Assembly: GCA_013397845.1 (NCBI GenBank)
Contig: VZTG01006279.1
Span: 720,687-784,686 of the forward strand
Length of the DNA: 64,000 nucleotides
DNA from: Melanocharis versteri
Lineage: Eukaryota; Chordata; Aves; Passeriformes; Melanocharitidae
Direction of reading: 5' to 3'
Both the position numbers and the translations under genes were made by a program. Of this stretch, positions 39,060 through 51,240 are shown piece after piece. Position 1 is the first letter of the stretch. Every line of letters begins with the position of its first letter. Under the pieces are notes generated by a model. It was not told the DNA's origin and made no database searches. It saw only the letters and a program-made list of their open reading frames with translations.

Positions 39060-39200
39060 ACTACTGCAAAGCGGCAGCTGATAAAATGGTAACTAATTCA
39101 ATTAGTGAAATTTAATTTAGGTGGGGAGCGGATGGTGGCTTTGCCAAGACCATATGGGAAACCAGTGGTGTTTCCATATAGAAGAACTTAATTTAAACAA
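39060..39200. promoter_or_regulatory. AT-rich block with palindromic paired-homeodomain dimer site
   Basis: Positions 39092-39106 read ACTAATT-C-AATTAGT, a perfect inverted repeat around one base. Its centre is TAATTCAATTA (39094-39104), which matches the P3 pattern (TAAT, three bases, ATTA) bound by dimers of paired-class homeodomains. Just downstream, 39150-39162 and 39170-39181 form an imperfect hairpin (CATATGGGAAAC against GTTTCCATATAG) that contains a CATATG E-box. The block lies between two CpG-enriched patches. This is motif evidence only; an enhancer role is inferred. Confidence 0.35.
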
Positions 39201-39419
39201 TGAACTCATGGGTCTTCATAACCCAGTGGCCAAAGAGCCCCCAGGAAGCCCTGGAAGGAGTTGTACTGATTAACCAGACAAAAGCCTAGCGAGTCGGGGC
39301 CAGCAGGGAGGAGTCGAGTGGGAGCAAGTAGCAAAAATGATCCAGGTTCAGGTCGTGAATGTGGCCAAGTTGAAAGAAATCCCTCCCAGCATCAGAAAAT
39401 AGTGTTTATCTCCTCACAT

Positions 39420-39670
39420 ATCCCCTGCCTGCTTCCTCCAAGCAACGTGATCCACGACTGAGCCCCTGCAGCCCAGCAGGAGACGGCGGGAGGCTCGGAC
39501 GTGCGAGGTGAGAAGGAAGAGCTGGATACGTGCTCCTCATCAGTGGGGAAACAGCTCCACGGAGAAATGCCAAACTTCTGCGAGGACTAATTAGAGTAAA
39601 AGGCTTCCTGTCCGTCACGGCCCTGCGCCGCTGCGCTCCCTCCAAGCACCTGCCTTCAGAGTGCCTGACC
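39420..39670. promoter_or_regulatory. Second CpG-enriched patch
   Basis: About 16 CpG occur in 250 bases, against two or three in an equal length further right. Together with 38430-38830 it brackets the AT-rich palindrome block. No transcript start, splice site pair or protein is recognisable. Confidence 0.25.
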
Positions 39671-42600
39671 TTTCAGTGTGGGATGGCTGGCTGGCGTGGT
39701 GAGAGGAAAAGGGGGAGACTCGTATCACAGGCATTTTTGGGAGGAGAAGGGAATGGCAGAGCCGGGCATGAAGAACCAGCAGTAGGGAAAACTGGGGTGG
39801 GGAGAGACTCCCCATCTGCTCTAGAGAAATCACACTGCAAAATCCATAGGTCATAGCAAACCTCACCTTTTCTAACTGGAAAAGGATGCAAAAAATAAAA
39901 GTGATTTTTGGTTTGATTTGGCATTGAGCCCCTGCAAAGTTTGAGAAGAGTACTGTGATAGAGTGCTGCTAGCAAGCACCTTCCCAGCACTGAAACTGTG
40001 GATGTAAAGCTTCATGGAAATCAATTTCTAGGTTTGAAAAATCCTGCTCAAAAGGCTGGCCCGTTTCTCCAGTTAGGAAACAGAAACAAAGCCACGTGAT
40101 GAAAACAGCCGAGCACCGCAAACAGACAACTTAAGCACCAAGTATCAGACGTTTTGAGAGAAAATACTTACAAAGAAATGCGCAAGTAGTTGCCCACGAC
40201 TGTGTCTCCACAGCATCGATGTCTTTTGGGAGCTATTAGGGCTCAGCAGAAGGCTGAGAAAACTCTGGGAGGAATTCCAGCTCCGTTCCTACCGCAGCTT
40301 TGGTTCATGTGGAGAAAGTCTGCCCTGCTGCAATACCTGTGCACTGAACAGGCCCACTCCAGCATATGGCTGACACCCAGTGGGACCAAAGTCCAAAGCC
40401 AGGCAGGAGGATCTGCACGCCTGCAGGCCAGCAATGAGATGGTGCTCTGCCACTGCCTTGAACGGGGAGGGATCTGAGCCCTCTCCGTGGACGAAACATG
40501 AGCCCGAGAAGGAAGCTCTCCACAGCTGAAAAGAGAGATCCAGGATTTTTAATCTTTGCTGTCCAGTTTTGTCTGTGGAAAATTAAGAAGCAAAGACATC
40601 TGGTAAACTGTGAGACAATATAAGTGGGCTTGGGTAATAACCACAAATCATGCATTCAGCAGTAATTCTGGCCCACTGCACTCACTCACTAACATCAAAC
40701 TGTTCTCTTTGTGGGTTGCTGTTTGGACACTAGTCAAAAGCAATTTTTTTACAAAGACAAAGACATTGAGAAGGTTTTCATAGGGTTTTTTTCTGAAGAG
40801 GAGAGTTAGAAAACATAGAAACTTCTGCAAACCTTAAATAGTTTTTTTTGCTATTCACTATTTTGCTATTTACTCCCAAAATAGCCAAAGTGAACAGCTC
40901 TTCAGCTCTGCTGTGTCCCACAGGGAGCTTGGCAGACAGGAAAGGACAAGCCACCCTTGGTGCTCACAGAAGCTCCACTACGTGCAAACAGCATCTTTCT
41001 TTTGTATTATTTAAGCACTGCCCTCTGCCACCCCGTGCGGCTTCCCTGGGATATTTTCTCCCCTGTGTCACTGAGCTGCAATGAGCCAGTGCCCAGAGGA
41101 AGCCAGTTGCACATCCCACACACCACTGCAGCCCAAGTGGGGCAAAGACTGTCGCTACACATGCTGAGATATTCCTGCAGGAAAAGGTGAGGCTCAACAG
41201 AAAGGTGAGGAAAGAGATCAAAGGGAGGTGCAAAGGGTGAAGAAAGGACTTGTTTGCTTTCCCATTCCCCATCTTCTCATTTGCAGAGAACTCAAGTCAT
41301 TAAACACTAGCAGTATTGAAAGCTGTGGCAAGATCTGACATTGCAGGGAGGATGAGGTGGCAACAAAGGAATACTGGCCTCAGGCCCAGCATGGCATCTC
41401 CCAGCACTTCCATCCCCATCTGTACCCTGTGCACAAATATGTCCCTGTTGTGGCTCTTCCTGCTACTATATTCCTTTGCCAGCCAGATGCAGCTGCATTA
41501 ACCCTTCCTGGGCTTCAGGATGGACTTTTCCAGCTTCTTTATCCATCTCTTTGGGCTCAGGAGCCATTAGTGCCAAGAAGATAAGGACATAGTGATCAGG
41601 GTCCTCATTCATCACACCTAACTTCACATCTGCCATGGAGGACCTTCTCTGAACTCCTTCTGCTAGGGGCACCTAGCAGAAGAAGAAGCTGCACCATGAG
41701 AAAGCTGAGACTTAAAGTTGTGGAGAAGGGCGTGGAGATGCAAAGGAAGAAGGAGATAAGGCAAAAGATGTGGCACTGATGCATGAGAGACATTAGTGGC
41801 TGAGTTAGGTGAACGCCCATACGAGTGGGCATGCAGCAGAACTGCAGGACTTGTGCTCTTTCACACTCCAGGCTGTTTAGGTACCCAGCTGGTCACTATT
41901 TGTGCTGGCTACTGATGTTTCCAAGGGCTAACTTGGGTACTCAGAGTCATCAGGACACAAAGATGTAGCTATCGGGTACTTGTCAAAGGAGAGGATGCTT
42001 ACACAGAGATTACATTCCCAAAGGATCCCTTGCAAAGAGGAGTCTTCCTCTGAGTGAGCTCATTGGCATCAGGGATGTTTTTGCAGGAAGAAATATGCAA
42101 TGCACCTGCAAAGGCACAGGGCGGGGAGAAGGATAAGAGCTGTCCTTCTTCGATGTAGAACTGATGAAGAAGCACCGCATGTGCTGTCCCAGGTGAATTG
42201 GGACAAAATGTAATGTGATCACTTCCTGCCACGTACAGACAATGAGAAAAAAAGAAGAAATATGTCACCAAGATGGAAACCAGGCAAAGTTTGAAGTTCG
42301 TCTTCAGTTACTTCATTCTGGTCTTTGAGTACATCAAAAATTGGAAGGTGGGCAGCTCTTCCTGGACACCCAACAGAACCTGTGTGAGAGCATGAGCAAT
42401 AGTAACAAATAACACGACGGATTTAAGATTCACAAGACAGCAAGGGAAAATCCAGAGCGGGGCTTTCTGGAGTTTGTTTCTTTTATGCACCACTGGAACT
42501 AGGAAATATATCAATATGGAAGTTTAGAAATGGGCTGAGGTTTCGCGGAACTTGCATCAGAGTGGCCCGGTGCCTAATACTACCGTAACCCGTAAAGGTC

Positions 42601-45600
42601 ACACACTGAAGTGCTGGTTTCAGACAGTGACTCTGGGAATTTCAGAGAGCTGTTTAAAGGAACACTCCAGGGGTTGGCTGTGGTACTGCTCAGGCTGAGC
42701 GGGAATCTCACTTCACCCTACAGATGCATAAAAATCAATTTTTTTGTTTGTGAACCGTCTGTGACAAATGCAGAATTTTTGTCTATTCTCTTGAACTTTT
42801 TTCAGAGCAAGCTATAAACTTCCTTGGCCTGTGTGGGGAGGCATAAACTGTCTGAGATGGATGTTGACAGAAGCGTTTCAAGTCTTAACTGGATTCACTC
42901 AGTGAGATACGGGAAAAATGAACTGAAAAAATCCCTTTTCTTGTGTACGGTATTGACCAGTCACCCACATCCACACCAAGAGTTCTCAATGGTGATGCAC
43001 CAAGACAGTGCCCGTGGTTGGCCTTTCTGGAGCACTGTACACCACTGCATGAAAACCTGCATTCGAGACATCCCGAGGTCCCTGTGTCAGACTGCTGCAT
43101 TTTTATCACATCATCACACTGAGCCTTCCTCATAAGAAATGAGATGTTGGTGCAAAACCACTGGTGGAGAGCCTGCAGCAGCACTGGTGCCTTTGGTATC
43201 AGAGCAAGTTTGTGCTATGGAAGTGCAGAGAAGGCCAGTGCATCCACAGAGAAAAGAATAAATGACACTACAGTAGGATTTGGCAACAAATGTGAAGCAT
43301 TTTTTGCTTTGCTGCTGCTGGAAGTGAAGAGGAAGGCACAGTTTCTCATAGAGAGGTGACATTTCATCTCAGTTCTCTGATCCAGATGAAGATGTGGTGT
43401 TTTAGACTGCTAAAACAAGGAAGAAAAGGTTCTGCATGCCTCAGTTAGTAATGTCTGACTCTCTAGCAAGGCTCATTCAATCTAGTTTGCACCATTCAAT
43501 CTAGGCTTAATATATGTGTTCACATACCTCCAGTTTGATCCATCCATGTGTCTGTCCTGTTCATGGCTGGAAAACCCCTATTTTTATTCAGGACCTCCAC
43601 TCAGCCTGGCAGGCTGAAATTCTTGCATGGTGCCTTTGCAGGACAAGCACCAGTCTAATAAAACCAGAACTTTCCTTTCATGGAAACCGCAGGTTGGGTA
43701 AGAGCCACCACCACAGCAAATTCTCCATTTTGAATGGCCTGTGTAATTTAATGGCTTGTTTGAACAGCTCCAAAAGCCTGCCTGCTCCTGACAGAGCTAG
43801 AGCTGAGCAGCCAGAGTGGGCTGTGAGAATGCACAGAGGGGAGCAGAGATAACAGGCAGCTGCAGCTTTCCCACAAATTCCCTGTGGAGGACAGGAACCC
43901 TTCAGGATGGGCCACATGTACTTGACATCCTCCATGTTATGGCCAGGCTTGCATGCCTCATATTGCCTCTATTAATGTGGCTTAAGATGACATTTCTGAA
44001 TGCAGAAGACATGATCCCTGGCAGCCATATTCATGGACTCAGTGTACACACCCTTGCCTTTACTGGTTTTAAAGAACAAGGGTATTGCCAAGTGACTTTC
44101 GTTTTTTAAAAGCCACCAATGACAGAAAGCAAGAATCAAAATCAGATATGTTAAGAAAACTTAACTTGATCATTGTATTTTAGTGAGACAATTGTTTCCT
44201 AGTGGACACAACCATGATGACCTATAGACCACAAGCTGCATGTGCTCTGTGCTTTCCAAGTACTCTGTTTTTTTCTTTACCGCGTGCTCCTGGGAAATAC
44301 ATGGAATCCATATTCTTCTTGAAGGGCTCTGCTCACTCTTCCTACTGAGGAGACTTCAGTATGGCACAGGTTTCATCAGCATTTCTCTGTGTGCCCTGTC
44401 CTGCTGGAGTTCCCAGACCTGGTCATCTGTCTCCAGGCAAAACAAACCTTGCAGGTGTTGCAAAGCCTCTCTCTTGAAATGACCTCACCACAAAACAGCA
44501 ACTGCTCTGGTGTGATGTTCAGAGCATTTCCTGGAAAAAAAGGACATTGTCATAGCCAGAGACTTGTACAATGCACTCGACAAAAGGAGGTAAAGAAAGT
44601 AAATATAGAAAATTGAGGAGATATTCAGAGTTATGAGAGACACAACAAAAGAAAAACTTCCAGGAAATGACTCTACAATGGGGCTAAATCCAGACTCCTT
44701 GGTCCATTCAGACAACCCTCTCGACTAGTAACTGATTTCATATCTAAATAAAGCCTTTAGGTTGTTAGCTATGGGCCTTCAGTCTTGACAATCTGAGCCC
44801 AGTTGGGTGCATTTAAAGCATCTTCCTCTGCAGATATTAACAGACATATTTTGTATTCACATGTTCATATTCACTGCATGCATAGCCAGAGGAGACGTCG
44901 GTGCAGCCCAAGCCCATTTAACACTTTGTCATTTGGTCTAGGCCAGTCATCTTTGCACTGTCCAAAGTAATTGGAGGGAGAAAGAGAGATACTTCCAAAG
45001 GATAATTGATTCCATCCCAAGATAAATGGTGTTAGTGGAGAGAGGAGAAGTTAAGTTGCTATTTGAAGATGACTCCTCACAACTGACTTAGACTAAACAC
45101 CTATCTGCTAAATAAAAAACGGATGAATCCTACCATCACGGTCTAAACCAATAATACAGTACAGATGTGTAGAGCAGTAAGTGACCAGATGGTGAATTTG
45201 TCATACTACAGTGTAGTTTCTTGTAATATAGATACAGGCTGATGAAATAGTTGATTTTCTCAACTAACTGCCTCAGCTTCATTACAAGAGTTAGTCTGGA
45301 GCCATTACAATTTGTCACAGGGCCCTACATATATTTATAGAAAATATTATGGTCTAGAAATGAAAGGTTACGTGCAAGCAATAATTTTTGGTCAATTAAT
45401 CTAAGGTTCTCTGCTCTGAAAAAGAATCCTAGCGTCCATTTTTTCCACACTATGTGAAGACATTAAATTTAAAGTCAAATTATATTTAAATGAACAAAAC
45501 CACTGCAGAACTACAACACATTAAGACTACTAAAGATAGCCTCTCCCATCTATTCCCCTGTGCCTCAGTAGAAATGGTTTTATTTTGAACTAGTAAAGCA

Positions 45601-46480
45601 GATTTGGCTTCCAGCCTCTGGATCAGAGAGCTACTCAAATGCTTCAACAAATCTATTTCTAGTACTGTGGGGTCTCTGAAAATAAAGAAGAGGGTGAAAA
45701 TTAAAGAAAAAGAAAAGGGTCTGTGTGAATCATCCTACCTGGTGGGAGCAATTCTTTACTGCTTGAACATGGGCAGCGCACAGCCAACATCTCCCAAGGC
45801 AGGACACAACTGAGATCCAGACTCATGAGTCATTGCATCTCCCTTGTTACCCAAGGCAGAGGCATGGCAGATCCCACCGTCTCCCAGTCCTCCAGCGCAC
45901 ATCTGTCCCAGTGCCCAGCTGCCCCACCGCTTGGAGCGGGCACGGTGGCCCCCAGGCCTGCTGGCCCAGCTGTGAGGCAGACAGCAAGCACACACCCGTG
46001 GTGCCACCTGCCCGCACGGATGGGGGACAGCGAGCAGGGCCAAGCCTGCTGGAGAGCAAAGTCCCAGCGTGGGTGATCCCACACAGCTGCTGGGAGACCT
46101 TCTGGCAGGTTGCCTCTAAAGCACCAAAGGAGATGTCCTTCAAGAGAAGGTGTGCCTTCTGTGGAAGACTGCAAACACAATCCCTGGTCACTTGTAAGCA
46201 GCCAACACCAGCCCAGCTCTGCCCCACCATTTCATGAGGACCTCTGGACAACAACTGCAGAGCCAGGTCTCTCATAAATGCACCTTCCCCAAGTCAATCC
46301 TGCTTCTGGGAAAGGCTCCAAAGATGTGCATGCTCATACAGTGTCCACAGAGGATCTTTTCTGATGTATGCTGTCTACCCAGGGACTTTTCCACTCAAGG
46401 AATTTTTTCCAGCTGTGTGGAAAACCAGTAAGAGCAGGCATTTATCCAGCATTTTCAGAAGAAGTTAGTAGCTGTGTTAG
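39671..46480. other. Noncoding stretch, no gene seen
   Basis: No exon, RNA gene or transposon was recognised. A short direct repeat of CATTCAATCTAG occurs twice at about 43474-43504. A GC-richer patch at about 45860-46090 gives overlapping frames of 83-142 codons on both strands, with no domain in any of them. Confidence 0.5.
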
Positions 46481-46599
46481 TAGCTGGCATTGCTTCATTA
46501 AAGAAACATCGTGTTGAAAATTATGTTAAAAATCTTTGGTCTATTAGTCATTTGGTTTACATAACTTTGTAGCTTTTAGAGGTTATATGCAATGCCAGA

Positions 46600-46680
46600 C
46601 CTCAGAAAAGTGACTCTTCATGTGGAAATGCAAATTAGTAATTCAGGTAATTGATGATTGCATGTCCTGAGTCACAGCAG
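46600..46680. promoter_or_regulatory. Octamer / homeodomain / AP-1 motif cluster
   Basis: An intact octamer ATGCAAAT lies at 46628-46635 and runs into ATTAG. Two further TAATT-type homeodomain cores lie at about 46639-46643 and 46648-46652, and an AP-1 site TGAGTCA at 46668-46674. Three different classes of site within 50 bases, in an AT-rich setting, suggest a possible POU/homeodomain enhancer element. Conservation cannot be judged from one sequence. Confidence 0.3.
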
Positions 46681-48209
46681 TGCATCCCCCAGCCCCAGCA
46701 GTGGCCTACTGCTCTTGTTTTGGATCTAAATAGTCTATCCATTCAAATGTGGCCATTCTTTCATCCCTCCCTGTCCCCCCTGTGGAGCTTTTCTTCCTAA
46801 TAGCCCAAAGGGGAAGAGCCTAGAGGACTGTCATGGGGGTAAGAGTGAAGATATGTTGGAGATTTCAGAGATAACATTTGAAAGTCAGAGGACATCTGGG
46901 CCACATAACATGCCTGTCAGGACTGTGCCCTCCAAAAGCCATTCTAGTCCTGAGGGCAGCTCCCACTGCTTCTGTTCAGACCATTGATCTGCTGGCATTG
47001 GCGTCCCATCTCTGACAGACCTGGGACTCGTGGGAAAACTCCTCCAGAAAGTACTTCCTGAACTTTGGTGCTGTGGGAAGGATAGTTTGGGGAAACAATT
47101 TTCTTCTGTCCAGAGGATGCCTTGAAGGGTGAAGTCTGATTGTCCTCTAGCCACAGCATCACCAAAGCAGTGAAAGGACCTGGGTTTGGGTGGGTTTGCG
47201 TGTCTGTGTTATCTTGGTCTGCAATTTTGTCTGTGGCAAGAGGGCTGATGAGGGATGCTCTCAAAGGTGGGATTTGGATGGTGGGAGGTGGAGAAAAGCA
47301 AAGAAAAGGATAGTGAAGATCCAGAATCTCCTGTTAAAAGTACAAAAGGGTAATAAATAGCTGATCTGATTATTGCTCCTAATTCATCCCTGATCTTTAT
47401 CTGTCTTAGGTACATTTAAATGAACATCTACTCTTCCAATTACCTGCTGCTATCAAGAATTTGGTAAATTAGAGACAGAAAATATCTTGAGAAAAAGTGG
47501 CTTAGTCTCAACCCAAGTAATACTGTTTTGGACACTAGTTTCCATCACAGCAGTTTTAAATGATGCCAACACCTTCCTCCTCCTGAAATGTTCTCATATG
47601 TTACATGTCAGATGTCAGGAGGAACTGTGAACCTCCATCACTCATCTCAACAGACCCTTTGCAGTCTTTCAAACAGTCCAGTCTATCCTTACACATCATT
47701 TAGCCAAGCTAACCGCAAAGGATACGAATTATAATTAATGTAATTGTCTTTCTCATGGCTTCAATCCCCTTTTGGTGGAAGGAAGAGGAAAGTCAGATAG
47801 TGTCTGTCCCTGCAGCTCCCTTATAATTTTTACTTCTATGGTTTTACTTCTTTTTCCTCCAAGTATTTTACTTTTCTTCACAGCCCTGTAGGCCACAGGC
47901 AGCCTCGGGGCCAGGCACAAGGCTGCAGATGTTTAGACGTGCCACAGCAGATGCACACTTCAGATGTGACTGCTTAACCTCACGCAACCTGCTCACACCA
48001 CACTGCTTCCTTCAGGGAATATGGGAAAAAGGAAATGACTCCTGCTCTGGTCATCCCATTTCAGCAGCCAGCCAGCTGCTCCCTTGGCTCTCACATACCC
48101 ATGTGATAAGGATGTGCTCCCAAACTGGCTCCCCCGCACCGTGTGCCCAGGAGGAAGGCAAGCAAGGACTGACACCACAGCGGGGATTTCTTCACTAGCA
48201 GTGTCTCCT
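46681..48209. other. Noncoding stretch, no gene seen
   Basis: Nothing coding was supported. An AT-rich piece at 47725-47748 has overlapping homeodomain-type cores, including TAATTA at 47732-47737, but no further clustering. Confidence 0.5.
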
Positions 48210-48257
48210 GATGAGGGCCAGCAGTTTTCCCTCGATGAGGGCCAGGAGTGTCCCTGG
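48210..48257. repeat. Imperfect tandem duplication, 24-bp unit
   Basis: GATGAGGGCCAGCAG at 48210 recurs as GATGAGGGCCAGGAG at 48234, and the second halves are more diverged. This is a small, old local duplication. Confidence 0.65.
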
Positions 48258-51149
48258 GGCTCCCTTTTACGGATACCAATAATCACTGAAATGGTTAAAA
48301 ATATATCTTGAAGGGGAAGAAGCGTGTCCTTCTTCCCTCCACCTACAGAGGCAGAGCACATGGAGACCTTCAGTGTGTGAACCAATGCTACCTTCCTTCA
48401 GGACTGTCCTCCTGGTCTTGCTGTACTGTTCCCAAGAGACCCCAGACCACAGCAGTACTGGAAAAGTTGAACTCAAGGCTGCAGACAAAATCTTTCTCTC
48501 TGGCCTACCCCCCCTCCTATCTTGTTGACCCTTCCCAAACCCCAAAGTGTGGTCTGTGCATTTCCCTTTTGAGATGGATCACTTTTTTATTAATTTTACA
48601 GTAAAACACTTCCCCATTTCCTTTGTTTATGCTAGGTGAATTCGGTGGTTTCCATCTCTGTGTGACACAGCTCTTGGCACGGGAGCACAGACCATACCAT
48701 CACTTCATCATATTCCACATTGTGGGCTCTCCTGAAAAGAAGGTAAAAGGGCTGATTCCTCACTGTCATTTCCCTTCAGCCTCCTGCACCCGTTCAAAGG
48801 GAAACTGCAGCCTTGCATCCTCAGCCTTCCTCCTTCAAGCGGGACGGTTGCACATGCTCGTGCAGCACAGCCCGGGTGTGTGCTCGCCAGGGAAGTACCA
48901 CAGCTTACTGAGGACAGCTGCTCCACATCTTCTCTGCTTCTAATGCCACGAGTCTTGCTTTCCATTTGGAAGAACACTTGCAGAGGAGTAGCTGGTGGCA
49001 CTCCTCAGTTTCCTTGGGAAAAGTGAAGGGATTATCTGAATCCAAGGCTGGAGGGTGCACCTGTAGCATGCTGAGTGTGAGTAAGCTTGGGGTCACGAGT
49101 CTCACTATGCAGACGCTCTGAGACCCCCAAGTGAGCAGCCACAGCCTCAGACCCCCTTCTCCCTCACAGAGCACCATGGCTACAGGGTGGTCAGGCACCA
49201 CAGTGACAGAGGGTGTACCCAGACTGTGAACAGCTGAAATGTACGCCAGGGCACACATCCTTACTTTCCCCAGGGCTGGAAAAGGAGAGGGAGGAATTTT
49301 GACTTCAGTGTCATAAAGTAAAGTAGTCAGAGCTCAGCTGCAGGTATTAGTCCAGGCCTTCCTAAGGGGCTGGAACAGGCAGGGAGCAGGCAGTGAAATC
49401 GGCCATATCCCCAGGCAGATGAACAGGTGTTGTGCATTCCTGGGGGTGAATCACAAAATTACCATCTAGTGCTTTATCCTCCAGGAAAATCTCTTCCTCA
49501 ATTCTTACCTCTCTCACACTGTCAAGTATTGCTCCAAAATAATAAGAGAATAATAACAAATGCAGAGGATTTCATAATAATTGCTCCAAAACAATAATAG
49601 AGTACACTTGTTGCCACCCTGAGAGACAAAGCAAGTCACCACACTACCAGCACAGGCAGCATCCTCTCCCTGCCCTCCCTCTCCTCTGCCCACTCCCCCT
49701 CCTCCCAGGGCTTTGGGCCCCTCGCTGAAAGTAAACAGCTGGCTGTCACTTTTTGAATTTCTTGGCTTTCTATGGCTTGGGTCCCAACCTTAATGTCATT
49801 TCAATGCCATTTTTCTTCTGTGCTGAATAACAGGTCTGGAAATCTCCACCTCGCTGCAGACGGCACGTGTGGCAGGGATCCTGCTGTGCCCATGCCAGGT
49901 GCCTTTGTTCCTAGGGACTTGGTCAGTGCCAGTCTCCGAAGGCACCCATTGGAGCGGGTTAAGTGTCTCCATGGAGATCCCCCCAGCTCCCTCTAACAGT
50001 CCCTCCCTTCTCTTACAGCTTTCTGTTTATTGTAAACAGCATCCCCATCTTGGCTGGAGATGGTAGCTCTCTGCTTCGCCCTGATCACCTGCCCACCCAA
50101 GTTGCCTCCTAGCCTGCTGTTGCCTGGGAAAACAGCAATGCCATCCTTTGAAAATAACCTGCACATGGTGGAGGACTCTTTTCATTCCCAGGCTGCTTTT
50201 TCTTTCCACACCCCTGCTATGGGATTTGCCTGGATCTCTTGTGGCAGCTGCAGCATCACTCCACCAACAAGGGCTGTGTGTTTGCGCACAAGGGACAGTT
50301 CACAGGAGGGAGGCTGGGGGCTGCAACCTCTAAACCCCACTCCTTCCTTCAGCCACGTTGTCCCGTCACAGGAAGGGTGCTGGTGTGCCCCAGCCTGGAC
50401 TATCAGGCAGCTGTATAGCCTTTCCTCTCACTCACATCCACAGCATGCCTTGATCCCACCTGAGCAGTTGGGAAAGGAGTCTGAAATTCCCCCAGCTCTC
50501 CAGGATTAATCTGCTTCTTCAAGCTTCATATAGTCCAAAGGTCCTACCTCCCATCCAGCATCTTCCATCCATTTTCTGATGTCTGCCAGAGATGAGGGAA
50601 CCCCATAGGAAACAGCATTTTTTTCCATGATCCCACAATGGCAGTGCAGCTCTACCTTGCCTTAGTATGTTCATGAAGATGACCCTTGGCTGGGAAACCA
50701 TCCTCATCTCCAGGGTTTTTTAAAAAGGGATTTGGGGAAGAATGGAGGAGTAAATGCACCCATGTTCCTTCCTAATCTATCACCCTACTCTCCAAGGCAG
50801 AAAAGTGGTACGTCGCCTTCGTATCACTACAGTTCCTCTGCTCCTGACACTATTTTGAGGATGTATGTTCATGCCAATGAACCATTCCAAAACAATTTCT
50901 CCAATGTATCTGACAGGAATAGACTTTTCTCTGACATGCCTGTGCAACAGCACCTACTGCTCATTGCAAGGGTATTTTCTGTACTGGTGCCCGAGGCAAC
51001 CTGCCTCTCCCTTTCTGCAGGAGCACCTCTGATGAGTTCAGCTCCCTGTCCCTCTCTCCCAGCTGGAGTTTTCTACATGAGGCTATGGGCGGGGTGGGGG
51101 AGTAGGCTGGAAAGAATATGTGCACCTAATGTTCAAGTTGCACTTGGTC
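48258..51149. other. Noncoding stretch, no gene seen
   Basis: No exon was supported. A polypyrimidine-rich tract lies at about 49660-49720. An imperfect direct repeat around ATTGCTCCAAAA occurs at about 49528 and 49579. A G-rich string at 51087-51100 has only three G3+ tracts. Confidence 0.5.
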
Positions 51150-51240
51150 TTCAGGTGGCCTTGAATCCATCACTTCATTGATTGGTGCCTCAGTTTCCCT
51201 CACTGGAACATGAAAATCTCACTGGTCTCCTTTCAGAAGA
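51150..51240 (+). mobile_element. MIR-like SINE remnant
   Basis: The string 'tggccttgaatccatcactt' followed by 'ggtgcctcagtttccctcac' matches the MIR consensus order 'gaccttgggcaagtcactt' then 'gtgcctcagtttccccatc', in the correct spacing apart from a few bases. The 3' continuation 'tggaacatgaaaatctcact' is weaker. Divergence is high, so the insertion is ancient. Sense orientation on the + strand; ends are approximate. Confidence 0.6.

Noticed and set aside
51087..51100. G-quadruplex in the GGGCGGGGTGGGGG string
   Set aside because: Only three G3+ tracts are present within loop distance, so it does not meet the canonical four-tract pattern.
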